This document shows positions 40,800-52,964 of a stretch of DNA of 64,000 nt, piece by piece (the stretch's first letter is position 1; each line of letters starts with the position of its first letter). Below the pieces are notes generated by a model. That model made no database searches, had not been told where the DNA came from, and saw only the letters and a list, made by a program, of their open reading frames with translations. Made by a program: the position numbers and the translations under genes. The stretch is from Aquarana catesbeiana (lineage: Eukaryota > Chordata > Amphibia > Anura > Ranidae), in assembly GCF_042186555.1 (NCBI RefSeq), contig NC_133326.1, positions 435,033,077 through 435,097,076 of the forward strand, written 5' to 3'.

Positions 40800-41720
40800 A
40801 TGGTTCTGACGGGACACCGCGGCAAGAACAAGCAGAAACCCATCAAGGAAGCTCTGGCCTGTGCCTCCTCCAAAATGGCGGCGGGAGCCTTAGCTAAACA
40901 GCACGCCGCTTCTCCGGACATGGTGATAGCGATGATGAAGACAGCACTGATCTGCACATCGGTGGTTCCCCCACCCTGCCACCCTCAGGTATGTCCCAAT
41001 CAGACTTCCTTAAACACATTGAAGTTATGCTGCAGAAGGCACTTAAAGCCACTTCGGATCAGATCACAAATAGACTGTCCCGTGAGATCAGGGAACTGGG
41101 TCAGCGCACTGCGGACCTTGAGACCAGGGTGGACAACATCGAACTCACTCTCCAGGAACAGGCCCAAGAGCAGGCGGCTCTCCGCGATGAAAACGCCACA
41201 CTTCTCTCATGATTGGAAGATGCAGAGAACCGCTCCCGCAGATCCAATCTGCGCCTACGCGGTATACCTGAAACGGTGGATGACCTGCAATCTTTCTCCA
41301 CTGCCCTATTTCAAGAACTTTCACCCTCTATACCAATAGAACTCTTATAATTCGATAGAATTCATAGGGCTCTTACTCGCCGTCAAACAGATGGCCCACC
41401 GCGGGACATTATCATCAAACTGCACTTCTTCCGCACAAAGGAACAACTGCCATCGGCTGCTCGCAACAAAGACATCCTCCTGTTCCAAGGCACTACCTAC
41501 CAACTTTTCTCTGATCTGGCTCCCCTTACGATAGCTAAATGCTGTGCGATGAAGCCACAACCTCAAATTTTAGTGCAGCACCAGCTGAAATACACTTGAC
41601 GCTTTCCTTTCGCTCTGTAGTTCTCCTACCAAGGGCAGCAACACTCCTGCACATCACCTGAATCACTTCAACGTCTCCTTGAATCCCTTCATCTGACCAC
41701 CCCAGTGCAGTAGCCGGAGA
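40800..41720 (+). pseudogene. L1-C ORF1 (coiled coil and RRM-like)
   Basis: ATG 40800 gives MVLTGHRGKNKQKPIKEA; a frameshift near 40930 leads to MSQSDFLKHIEVMLQKAL, then a heptad-rich coiled coil (IRELGQRTADLETRVDNIEL), a stop at 41210, and the RRM-like part: RRSNLRLRGIPETVDD, FDRIHRALTRRQTDGPPRD, and RNKDILLFQGTTYQLFSDLAP. ORF1 proteins coat L1 RNA as trimers. At least one frameshift and three stops make it inactive. Confidence 0.8.
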
Positions 41721-42970
41721 CAGCGTTACCTCGCACGTCAGCTCGCACTACTGCTCATCCATACGCAGCCACTCTAAAATGGGCCCAACTAGGCCCTTCT
41801 TCAATTCAGAAGGGAACTCCTTCTCGATCACCTCGGAATGGCGCAATTGATCCACAGTTATATATACCCCGCTGAGAGTGCTCGAGCATCCTGTTGTTCT
41901 ATTTTTTTTTTCTCTCCTGTACCGACAGCAGATTCTTGATTGAAGATTAAAAACTACACACGCCATTTGTTGATGTCTCTTCAATCAAGATAACGGGGAA
42001 CTGTTCTGTTGTGGGTTCCCCCCTGCATATAGGTGGGTGGCCTACGCAGTTCCCCCCCAACTACAGGGGGTTGCACAGCCTCAGGTTTATTATTTTTTCT
42101 CATCTAAGGTTGACTGTAAGTCCTGTCTAATAACTCATTGCTATTTTTGGTTTAAAAGTTTTATTTGTCTTATACCTCTACTATATTTATTTCTACAGCT
42201 ACAATATTGTAACTACAATATCATGTACCGATATCTACCAATTGTAGCCTAAATTGTTTCGAACGATAGTTTCCCTTTACATTCCCCTTTCACCCTTCCC
42301 TCCCCCTCCCCGTCTTCCCCCTTCTTTTTCTCTCCCTTCCCCCCACCCTCCTCCATCTTCTTCCCTCCCCCCTCTTCCCTCCCACCCCATGCTCTCCCCT
42401 CCCACCACCTCTCCCCTCTCCCCCCCCTCCCCCCTTCTCCCCTCTCTCTTTCTCCCCCTCCCTCCCTCTATCATTTCCTTTCTCCCTGCCTCACCTTTTT
42501 GAAGTTCTTCATATGCCTCCCATCCCCCTCCTTCCCCATTTCCAGTACCTTCCATCCTCTGAGGTATTATAATTTTACGGTTGAAATTCTAACTATACTT
42601 AGACATGTTATTGTTTATACCAATATGTAATGCAAACTGTAGAAGCCCTAAGCGTATACGTTCATGCTTAGGTTTGTTATATCCCGTTTGCAGCGAGCAG
42701 TGGTCACTGCTCTCCCCCTTAAGGTGCACTCACCCTCCGGCTGGCTGGCCTGCTGGAGAGTTTGTGCGCTAATAGGTCTGGCAATAAAGTCCAACCTCTT
42801 CGCTTTTCCATGACCATTAGTTTGCCCTACAATACTCCTCTCCTACTCCTTTGCTCTTCTCTATCCCTCTTTTTTGCTTTACTTCCTCTTCTTTTCTTTT
42901 CTTCTCTATCCCAGTCGGTCGGATTGCATGGCCCCAGAGGCACATAGTTATATTAGCTGATACTCTCCAA
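41721..42970 (+). other. L1-C ORF1-ORF2 spacer with a polypyrimidine block
   Basis: No gene is readable in this 1.25-kb stretch. Positions 42262-42545 are almost pure C/T on the plus strand (for example CCCTTCCCTCCCCCTCCCCG). The long open frames on both strands here are artefacts of that composition. Confidence 0.75.
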
Positions 42971-42971
42971 G

Positions 42972-44297
42972 ATGGCCCACCTGAACATACTTTCCCTAAA
43001 AGTTAAGGGCCTTAATTCCGCTAACAAAAGGGTTAAGGCCTTTCAAATCTTTTGCGTCCCTGAAAGCGGGCATAATGGCACTACAGGAAAATTATTTTTC
43101 GGCCCGAACAACTCCAAAGTACTTTAGCTCTCGCTATCCTCAAGTGTTTACTGCTTCCGCCACTACGAAACAGCGAGGTGTCTTGATAGCCCTCTACCAC
43201 ACTCTTCCTTTTACTTTGTTAACCGAGATTAAAGATCCTGAAGGTATATTATACTGGTGGGTCTGTTACAAGACGTGGAAACAACTATTGTCTCCTATTA
43301 TGCCCCTAATAGCAATCCAAACCCCTTTTTTTCACATCTGTTCCAAGTGATACGTAATCATTGCAAAGGCACGCTACTTTTGTGTGGCGACTTTAACCTA
43401 GTCCTACACCCGCACCTAGATAAATCTCCTTACACCCCTGAGCAATACTCTCCCTCCATACGCTTTCGGAAACTTCTCCAACAAGCCTCCCTACTTGATA
43501 CCTGGCGCGAATGCAACCCTTCTAAGAAAAATTATACATTCGACTCTTACCCCCACAAGTCATTCTCTAGGATTGATCATATCTTTGTTTCAGTTGCATC
43601 CTCCCCGATCTTGCTCGGCTCTACTATTCAACCTATCACCTGGTCGGACCACTGTGCAGTAATTAACCCACAATCCAGAGACCGCACCTGGGGTATCAAT
43701 GAGGCACACCTCGCCAATCAATCATACTGTTTAGACATTCAAATCGCTCTGAAGGACTATTTGTTACATAACTCCACTCCTGGTATCTCTCCTGTCCTAC
43801 TTTGGGAAGCACACAAGCCGGTAATCTGGGGTATGCGTATTTCGGTAGCCACCCACCTTAACCGCGATAAAAAGCTACAACTAACCCAATTGGAAGCAGA
43901 CTTCCATCAATGCTTTCTTCAATTCCAGTCTTCTCCTACCAAAACCCATAGAATAGCTTTGGAGAAGGCCAAAGCTGAACTGGACCTGCTGTTGGCTGAA
44001 TCTGCCGATAAAGCCATACGCAGATCCAATCATACTATATATACTCTAAGGCTAACAAGCCGGATACCTTCCTGGCTATGCGTCTTCATTGCCCAGAACG
44101 AGTCCACGTTCCCATTAGACTCCGAATAGATAAAAATACCCACACTAGCAACCCTGTTAAAGTGCTCTCGGAATTCCACAAGAGGCTAGAGGAACTATAT
44201 ACAGCTAAACCCACCTTTCCTCTTGCTCAGGCCGAGACATTTTTCCGTGACATTCCAATACCCACATTGTCGGATGCCAGTCATGAGTCCCTGGAGA
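42972..44297 (+). pseudogene. L1-C ORF2, endonuclease part
   Basis: It begins MAHLNILSLKVKGLNSANKR (LINE endonuclease start) with a frameshift soon after. The open part 43257-44129 carries VSYYAPNSNPNPFFSHLF, LLLCGDFNLVL (catalytic D-N), SRIDHIFVS and WSDHCAVI (catalytic SDH), all hallmarks of the APE-type endonuclease that nicks target DNA. The linker continues to 44297, where the fold-back element interrupts with a 16-bp duplication. Confidence 0.85.
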
Positions 44298-44656
44298 TAC
44301 TGTATACAAACGTGTAGCGCTACTTAAAATGAGAAAATACAATCATAATATTGCATGCAGTATAAAATTAAAGATACATGGATAAATATGTCATACACTT
44401 TATGTGACCGTAATATGAAATGCTCCAGCAGGTATCCTGTAACCTGTAGTGAAAAATGCTCCAGCAAATATCTGTTGGGTATAAACAAGTTGCAAAGAAA
44501 AAAAGTCCCTTGTTGTGAATAAAATTATTCCGTTTCCCATGTGAGTGGTTACTAAGACCGCAGACAGATATAGTGTGTCCCCCACATGGAAGCAGTGCAG
44601 GCTTACTGGATAAGTTGGACTCATACAAACATACGTTTAACCACTTGCCGACCGCC

Positions 44657-46249
44657 TAACGCACATATACGGCGGCAGAATGGCACGGGCAGGCAGAATC
44701 ACGTACCTGTACGTGATCTGCCTCCCGCGGGCGGGGGGTCCGATCGGACCCCCCCCCCGGTGCCAGCGGCGGTCGGCATTTGACTGGGAGCGTCGGGAGG
44801 CGAGGGGGAGACCATCCGATCGTGGCCCCCCCCCTCGCGATCGCTCCCAGCCAATCGGAATCCTCCCCTGCCTGTGTGTAGTTTCACACAGGCAGAGGAT
44901 GTGATGTCATCTCTCCTCGGCTTGGCAGTTTCCGTCCCAGCGCCGAGGAGAGAAGACATGTGAGTGCACAACACACACACACACAGTAGAACATGCCAGG
45001 CATACTTTACACCCCCGATCGCCCCCCGATCCCCCCCCAATCACCCCCCCCGCTGTCACAAACTGACAGCAAGCAGTATTTTTTTTTTTTTTCTGATTAC
45101 TGCATGGTGTCAGTTTGTGACAGTTACAGTGTTAGGGCAGTGAGTATTACCCCCCTTTAGGTCTAGGATACCCCCCTAACCCCCCCTAATAAAGTTTTAA
45201 CCCCTTGATCACCCCCTGTCACCAGTGTTACTAAGCGATCATTTTTCTGATCGCTGTATTAGTGTCGCTGGTGACGCTAGTTAGGGAGGTAAATATTTAG
45301 GTTCGCCGTCAGCGTTTTATAGTGACAGGGACCCCCATATACTACCTAATAAATGTTTTAACCCCTTGATTGCCCCCTAGTTAACCCTTTCACCACTGAT
45401 CACCGTATAACCGTTACGGGTGACGCTGGTTAGTTCGTTTATTTTTTATAGTGTCAGGGCACCCGCCGTTTATTACCTAATAAAGGTTTAGCCCCCTGAT
45501 CGCCCGGCGGTGATATGCGTCGCCCCAGGCAGCGTCAGATTAGCGCCAGTACCGCTAACACCCACGCACGCAGCATAAGCCTCCCTTAGTGGTATAGTAT
45601 CTGTACGGATCAATATCTGATCCGATCAGATCTATACTAGTGTCCCCAGCAGTTTAGGGTTCCCAAAAACGCAGTGTTAGCGGGATCAGCCCAGATACCT
45701 GCTAGCACCTGCGTTTTTCCCCTCTGCCCGGCCCACCCAAGTGCAGTATCGATCGATCACTGTCACTTACAAAACACTAAACGCATAACTGCAGCGTTCA
45801 CAGAGTCAGGCCTGATCCCTGCGATCGCTAACAGTTTTCTTGGTAGCGTTTTGGTGAACTGGCAAGCACCAGCCCCAGGCAGCGTCAGGTTAGCGCCAGT
45901 ACCGCTAACACCCACGCACGCACCGTACACCTCCCTTAGTGGTATAGTATCTGATCGGATCAATATCTGATCTGATCAGATCTATACTAGCGTCCCCAGC
46001 AGTTTAGGGTTCCCACAAACGCAGTGTTAGCGGGATCAGCCCAGATACCTGCTAGCACCTGCGTTTTGCCCCTCCGCCCGGCCCAGCCCAGCCCACCCAA
46101 GTGCAGTATCGATCGATCACTGACACTTACAAAACACTAAACGCATAACTGCAGCGTTCGCAGAGTCAGGCCTGATCCCTGCGATCGCTAACAGTTTTTT
46201 TGGTAGCGTTTTGGTGAACTGGCAAGCACCAGCGGCCTAGTACACCCCG
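44657..46249 (+). other. pB-B 5' leader with a 350-bp tandem duplication
   Basis: There is no gene. GC-rich repeats with many CCCCCC and GATCGATC words; units 45523-45872 and 45873-46232 are tandem copies (shared CCCCAGGCAGCGTCAG, CGCTAACACCCACGCACGC, CTGGCAAGCACCAG). pB-A lacks this leader entirely. Confidence 0.8.
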
Positions 46250-46676
46250 GTCGTAGTCAAACCAGCACTGCAGTAACACTTGGTGACGTGGCGAGTCCCA
46301 TAAATGCAGTTCAAGCTGGTGAGGTGGCAAGCACAAGTAGTGTCCCGCTGCCACCAAGAAGACAAACACAGGCCCGTCGTGTCCATAGTGCCCTTCCTGC
46401 TGCATTCGCCAATCCTAATTGGGAACCCACCGCTTCTGCAGCGCCCGTACTTCCCCCATTCACATCCCCAACCAAATGCAGTCGGCTGCATGAGAGGCAT
46501 TTTCTTTATGTCCTCCCGAGTACCCCTACCCAGCGAACCCCCCCAAAAAAGATGTTGTGTCTGCAGCAAGCGCGGATATAGGCGTGACACCCACTATTAT
46601 TGTCCCTCCTGTCCTGACAATCCTGGTCTTTGCATTGGTGAATGTTTTGAACGCTACCATTCACTAGTTCAGTATT
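46250..46676 (+). pseudogene. pB-B transposase: N-terminus fused to C-terminal cysteine domain
   Basis: The first frame (46288-46470) matches the pB-A proline-rich N-terminal part (SAVQAGEVASTSSVPLPPRR-like AVQAGEVASTSSVPLPPRR, NPNWEPTASAAPVLPPFT). After a junction near 46470, a second frame encodes the piggyBac C-terminal cysteine-rich domain: RCCVCSKRGYRRDTHYYC, CPDNPGLCIGECFERYH, ending at a stop (46676). The whole DDD catalytic core is deleted. The cysteine domain normally binds the element ends. Confidence 0.85.
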
Positions 46677-48284
46677 AGCGTAGGGTACAGCATTGCACAG
46701 ACTAGGCACACTTTCACAGGGTCTCCCAAGATGCCATCGCATTTTGAGAGACCCGAACCTGGAACCGGTTACAGTTATAAAAGTTAGTTACAAAAAAAAG
46801 TGTAAAAAAAAAAAAAAAAAAAAAAACACAAACAAAAATATAAAATAAAAAAAAAATAGTTGTCGTTTTATTGTTCTCTCTCTCTCTATTCTCCCTCTAT
46901 TGTTCTGCTCTTTTTTACTGTATTCTATTCTGCAATGTTTTATTGTTGTTATGTTTTATCATGCTTGCTTTTCAGATATGCAATTTTTTATACCTTACCG
47001 TTTACTGTGCTTTATTGTTAACCATTTTTTTGTCAGGTACGCCATTCACGACTTTGAGTGGTTATACCAGAATGATGCCTGCAGGTTTAGGTATCATCTT
47101 GGTATCATTCTTTTCAGCCAGCGATCGGCTTTCATGTAAAAGCAATCCTAGCAGCTAATTAGCCTCTAGACTGCTTTTACAAGCAGTGGGAGGGAATGCC
47201 CCCCCCCCCCCCCAACGTCTTCCTCCGTGTTTTTCTCTGGCTCTCCTGTCTCAACAGGGAACCTGAGAATGCAGCCGGTGATTCAGCCAGCTGACCATAG
47301 AGCTGATCAGAGACCAGAGTGGCTCCAAACATCTCTATGGCCTAAGAAACCGGAAGCTACGAGCATTTTATGACTTAGATTTCGCCGGATGTAAACAGCG
47401 CCATTGGGAAATTGGGAAAGCATTTTATCACACCGATCTTGGTGTGGTCAGATGCTTTGAGGGCAGAGGAGATTTCTAGGGTCTAATAGACCCCAATTTT
47501 TGCAAAAAAAGAGTACCTGTCACTACCTATTGCTATGATAGGTGATATTTACATTCCCTGAGATAACAATAAAAATGATTTAAAAAAAAAAAAAAAAAAA
47601 AATGAAAGGAACAGTTTAAAAATAAGATAAAAAAATAATAATAATAAAAAAAAAAAAAAAAAAAAAAGCACCCCTGTCCCCCCTGCTCTTGCGCTAAGGC
47701 AAACGCAAGCGTCGGTCTGGCGTCAAATGTAAACAGCAATTGCACCATGCATGTGAGGTATCACCGCGAACGTCAGATCGAGGGCAGTAATTTTAGCAGT
47801 AGACCTCCTCTGTAAATCTAAAGTGGTAACCTGTAAAGGCTTTTAAAAATGTATTTAGTTTGTCGCCACTGCACGTTTGTGCGCAATTTTAAAGCATGTC
47901 ATGTTTGGTATCCATGTACTCGGCCTAAGATCATCTTTTTTATTTCATCAAATATTTGGGCAATATAGTGTGTTTTAGTGCATTAAAATTTAAAAAAGTG
48001 TGTTTTTTCCCCAAAAAATGCGTTTGAAAAATCGCTGCGCAAATACTGTGTGAAAAAAAAAAAATGAAACACCCACCATTTTAATCTGTATGGCATTTGC
48101 TTTAAAAAAAATATATAATGTTTGGGGGTTCAAAGTAATTTTCTTGCAAAAAAAAAAATATTTTTTTATGTAATCAAAAAGTGTCAGAAAGGGCTTTGTC
48201 TTCAAGTGGTTAGAAGAGTGGGTGATGTGTGACATAAGCTTCTAGATGTTGTGCATAAAATGCCAGGACAGTTCAAAACCCCCC
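46677..48284. other. pB-B non-coding interior
   Basis: It comprises an A-rich run, CT microsatellite-like TTCTCTCTCTCTCTATTC (46876-46890), a C run (47201-47214), long A tracts (47581-47600, 47646-47668), and sequence homologous to pB-A 36240-37340 in reverse. No gene is supported. Confidence 0.7.
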
Positions 48285-49169
48285 CAAATGACCCCATTTT
48301 GGAAAGTAGACACCCCAAGCTATTTGCTGAGAGGCATGTCGAGTCCATGGAATATTTTATATTGTGACACAAGTTGCGGGAAAGAGACAATTTTTTATTT
48401 TTTTTATTTTTTTTTTGCGCAAAGTTGTCACTAAATGATATATTGCTCAAACATGCCATGGGAATATGTGAAATTACACCCCAAAATACATTCTGTTGCT
48501 TCTCCTGAGTACGGGGATACCACATGCGTGGGACTTTTTGGGAGCCTAGCCGCGTACGGGACCCCGAAAACCAAGCACCACCTTCAGGCTTTCTAAGGCC
48601 GTAAATTTTTGATTTCACTCTTCACTGCCTATCACAGTTTTGGAGGCCATGGAATGCCCAGGTGGCAAAAAAAAACCCCAAATGACCCCATTTTGGAAAG
48701 TAGACACCCCAAGCTATTTGATGAGAGGTATAGTGAGTATTTTGCAGACCTCACTTTTTGTCACAAAGTTTTGAAAATTGAAAAGAGAAAAAATTTTTTT
48801 TTTTTCTCGTCTTTCTTTATTTTCAAAAACAAATGAGAGCTGCAAAATACTCCCCATGCCTCTCAGCAAATAGCTTGGGGTGTCTACTTTCCAAAATGGG
48901 GTCATTTGGGGGGGGGTTTGTGCCACCTGGGCATTCCATGGCCCCCGAAACTGATAGGTAGTGAGGAGTAAAATCAAAAATGTACGCCCTTAGAAATCCT
49001 GAAGGCAGTGATTGGTTTTCGGGGCCCCGTACGCGGATAGGCTCCCAAAAAGTCCCACACATGTGGTATCCCCGTACTCAGGAGAAGCAGCTAAATGTAT
49101 TTTGGGGTGCAATTCCACATATGCCCATGGCCTGTGTGAGCAATATATCATTTAGTGACAACTTTGTGC

Positions 49170-49201
<32 letters not shown>

Positions 49202-49700
49202 TCACTTTCCCGCAACTTGTGTCAAAATATAAAACATTCCATGGACTCAACATGCCTCAAAGCAAATAGCTTGGGGTGTCTACTTTCCAAAATGGGGTCA
49301 TTTGGGGGGGTTTTATGCCATCTGGGCATTTTATGGCCTTCAAAACTGTGATAGGTAGTGAGGAGTAAAATCAAAAATGTACGCCCTTAGAAATCCTGAA
49401 GGCAGTGATTGGTTTTCGGGGCCCCGTACGCGGCTAGGCTCCCAAAAAGTCCCACACATGTGGTATCCCCATACTCAGGAGAAGCAGCTAAATGTATTTT
49501 GGGGTGCAATTCCACATATGCCCATGGCCTGTGTGAGCAATATATCATTTAGTGACAACTTTTTGTAATTTTTTTTTTTTTTTTTTTGTCATTATTCAAT
49601 CACTTGGGACAAAAAAAATGAATATTCAATGGGCTCAACATGCCTCTCAGCAAATTCCTTGGGGTGTCTACTTTCCAAAATGGGGTCATTTGTGGGGGTT
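48285..49700. repeat. Inverted satellite-like monomers inside pB-B
   Basis: It has the same monomers as in pB-A: forward at 48285-48790, reversed at 48800-49680, centred near 48790. Two adjacent reversed units (48895-49275 and 49290-49670) are nearly identical to each other over TACGCCCTTAGAAATCCTGA to TAGTGACAACTTT, suggesting recent homogenisation. Confidence 0.85.
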
Positions 49701-50518
49701 TTGTACTGCCCTGCCATTTTAGCACCTCAAGAAACGACATAGGCAGTCATAAATTAAAGGCTGTGTAAATTCCAGAAAATGTACCCTAGTTTGTAGGCGC
49801 TATAACTTGGGGAGACTCCACTGCCTGCCACAATTTTATTACAAGCGCTTTTTTATCTTGGAAAATGTAAGTGTTCTACTTTTTAAATAAATTGGTCATA
49901 CCAAACGTTATTACACTATATGGTCCCCTTCTCCTTTTTATGGGTCACTTTCATCGAGACCAAGTTAAAAGTTGGGGAGTCCCTAGTGAAAATCCTTGAT
50001 GCTATCCAAATTACATCATTATCTGGCTGAACCATCTATTCCATTGCCGGTTGGCAATATAAGCCTTATTGACTCAAACGTACGTTTGTATGAGTCCAAC
50101 ATATCCAGTAAGCCTGCACTGCTTCCATGTGGGGGACACACTATATATGTCTGCAGTCTTAGTAACCACTCACACGGGAAACGGAATAATTTTATTCACA
50201 ACAAGGGACTTTTTTTCTTTGCAACTTGTTTATACCCAACAGATATTTGCTGGAGCATTTTTCACTACAGGTTACAGGATACCTGCTGGAGCATTTCATA
50301 TTACGGTCACATAAAGTGTATGACATATTTATCCATGTATCTTTCATTTTTTTTTACTGCATGCAATATTATGATTGTATTTTCTCATTTTAAGTAGCGC
50401 TACACGTTTGTATACAGTATATCCCTTCTTTACAAATTTCCTGTTTTGTAGTGTGAGCTGCTACCCCAATAGAGTAAGCGCAGAGTTTTTGGTTTTTGTA
50501 TGCATGAGTCCCTGGAGA

Positions 50519-52964
50519 GCCCGGTCATGGCCGAAGAGGTCCTCTTAGCTATCAAAACACTTAAACCCCATAAACGACCTGGCCCAGATGGCCTCTCCAG
50601 CACTTACTTCAAAAAATTTGCTACTACCCTAGCCCCACTCCTATCCAATTCTTTTAATGCTTTACTCCAACACCATACTTTTGGCTGAGACACGTTGACA
50701 GCTATAATAGCCATGATACCCAAGCCCAACACGGATAATTCTCTTTGGTCCAACTTCAGGCTCATCTCCTTGCTTAATCTGGACATCAAAATTTTAGCTA
50801 AAATTTTGGCATTACGTCTTAACCCGACTATTGGGGGGCTGGTCTACAAAGACCACAAAGTAGGTTTTATACCACGACGACAAGCCAGTGACAATATTAG
50901 AAGGGTTATTCTACTCCAACACCTAGCCCGATCTCACAAAATACCATTGCACCTTTTATCTTTAAATATAAGGAAAGCATTTGATACGGTTTCCTGGCCT
51001 TACCTGCACTTTATCTTACATCGCTGGGGCTTTGGTCCGATTTTTTGCAGTGGATCAGCTCCCTATGTAATCAGCCACAAGCCTATGTTAAGTACTCGGG
51101 GTTTCGCTCAGGTAACTTCCAAATTCAAAGGGGGACTAGACAGGGATGCCCCCTCTCTCCCCTAATTTTTGCCCTAGTGATCGAGCCTCCAGCTATTTTG
51201 ATTAGAGCAAGTCCTGATATGAAAGGATTGGAAGTCGCTTCAACATCCCACAAAATCTGCCTGTTCACAGATGATGCACTTCTGTTTGTAACGTCTCCTC
51301 ATATGTCACTCCCTAACCTCATTCAGCTTCTAAACAAATTTGTGATTATGACAGGTTTAGAAGTTAATCAATCTAAATCTAAAGCCCTCAACGTGTCTCT
51401 TCCACAAAAAAAGAACTTACTCACCTACGGGACCACTTTCCTTTTCATTGGTCCACATCATCCATACCATATTTCGGGATAAAGCTCACCGATAACCCCG
51501 CTTCTCTTTACCTGGCAAATTATCTTCCTATGTTATCACACCTGTCCTCCCTATTGGATACCTGGCATCCGCTTTGTGTCTCCTGGCTTGGACGAGTTGC
51601 GGCTGGTAAAATGACCTTACTCCCAAAACTTCTGTATCTCTACAGGGTACACCCGATTGCAATTCCCTCCTATTTCCATCATTCAAACCCGGGTATTTAA
51701 ATATATATGGGGCCCCATAAAACCTAGGGTGTCTAGATCCATCCTCCTTCGTAGCAAACTTAGTGGAGGCTTAGGGCTCCCTAACTTTGCCCGCTATTAT
51801 CACGCAGCCCAGTTGGCCCAAATAACATTATTGCATGCAAAAACTGGAATTCCACTACTGTATGGGTCAGTATAGAAGCGATGGAACTCTCCCCCCTTAT
51901 TGTGTCCAACCTACTATGGCTGCCCCCTTTAACTCGCGGCTTTATATCCAACCCAGTTATGCGCCATTCTCTCAGGCTGTGGGACAGTCTATGTGGCCCT
52001 TTGAAATTAATCTCTCCACATTCCCCATTACTTTCATTCCTAGGCCACCCACTTTTCTATCCAGCCCTTACTGAGCCAGGCTCATTTCGGCTGTGGTCCC
52101 AAGCAGGACTGAGTCGAATTTGTGACTTGGTCACCAACACCACCCTTAAAACATTTCCGGTGCTTCAATCTCAGGCCAAGCTTCCTCCTAATGAATGATT
52201 CCGCTACCTCCAAATTGCACATTTCGTCCAAACAACATTAGGCTCTTGCTCCCCTCTAAAAGGCCTATCAATTTACGAAAGTATTTGCAACTCTGACCCA
52301 CACGCACCAGGCATTATTTATAGTTCTTTATAATTACCTCACCTCCCCACCAGCCAACCTCCTTTCTTATACTGCACAGTGGTCCAAAGACCTACAAATT
52401 GAGCTTGATGCTGAGGATTGGGTAAACATATGGACCAACACAAAATCTTCGTTGCATAACATCGTAGCGCTGGAGGCAAATTACAAGGTCCTCATGCGCT
52501 GGTACCTTGTCCCAGCAAGGATCACTAAATTCCTACCGAATTACTCCCCTCTATGTTTCTGAGGCTGTGGAGAGAGGGGTACACATGCCCATATTTGGTG
52601 GTCATGCCCTATTGTGAAACAATTTTGGACAATAATATTTCACATGGCCTCAACATTACTTTGAGACACTCTTGACCCTGAACCATCCCTGGCACTGTTA
52701 AACCATGTGCAGGGAGACTACACAAGAGCACAAATTCGTCTTCTTCTCCAGCTTACTACAGCAGCCAAACAGACGATAGCCAGATCCTGGAAAACCCCAA
52801 AATTAAGTATAGCCGAGGTGAAAAATAGAGTCACTCAAGCTATGATTCACAGTAAGATTGAAGCCACCATTCTAGACCGAATCCCCCCACACCGCAAAAC
52901 GTGGGCTCCATGGGTAGAACATTACCTTCCCTCGGACTTCGATAGTCATTTATTGGAACCATAA
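50519..52964 (+). pseudogene. L1-C ORF2, reverse transcriptase to C-terminus
   Basis: It resumes after the duplication with EEVLLAIKTLKPHKRPGPDGL, then PKPNTDNSLWSNFRLISLLN, GFIPRRQASDNIRR, LSLNIRKAFDTVSW (motif A), GTRQGCPLSPLIFALVIEPP (motif B) and LFTDDALLF (motif C; FTDD replaces the common FADD/YADD). The cysteine cluster (CGERGTHAHIWWSCP near 52570) and an open end (52707-52964) follow. There are at least five frameshifts or stops. Confidence 0.85.

Larger units (their letters stand above)
44637..49800 (+). mobile_element. pB-B: piggyBac element, plus strand, catalytic core deleted
   Basis: It starts TTAA then CCACTTGCCGACCGCC (44637-44656). It is followed by a 1.6-kb GC-rich leader, a deleted transposase (46250-46676), an A-rich stretch (46790-46858), a region reversed relative to pB-A 36240-37540, the internal terminus ...CTTCAAGTGGTTAG (48195-48208), and inverted monomers (48285-49700). 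The 3' TTAA end is not found; similarity to piggyBac fades around 49800. Confidence 0.75.
44298..50502. mobile_element. Fold-back element in L1-C ORF2 (PLE-like architecture)
   Basis: It is flanked by a 16-bp duplication (CATGAGTCCCTGGAGA at 44282-44297 and 50503-50518). Arms 44298-44636 and about 50070-50422 are inverted copies (outer word TACTGTATACAAACGTGTAGC; inner word GGACTCATACAAAC). The right side has an 80-bp tail (50423-50502) lacking on the left, like PLE-A. Between the arms sits pB-B plus about 270 bp of unassigned sequence (49795-50065). No RT or nuclease is visible. The duplication length and architecture suggest a PLE or other retro-type insert, but I cannot prove it. Confidence 0.6.

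Noticed and set aside
42254..42555. Long open frames on both strands (proline/serine-rich and glycine/glutamate-rich)
   Set aside because: They arise from the polypyrimidine block, have no start context or homology, and mirror each other.
48202..49568. Several frames of 60-140 codons with similar peptides
   Set aside because: They come from the inverted satellite-like monomers; the same peptides appear on both strands.
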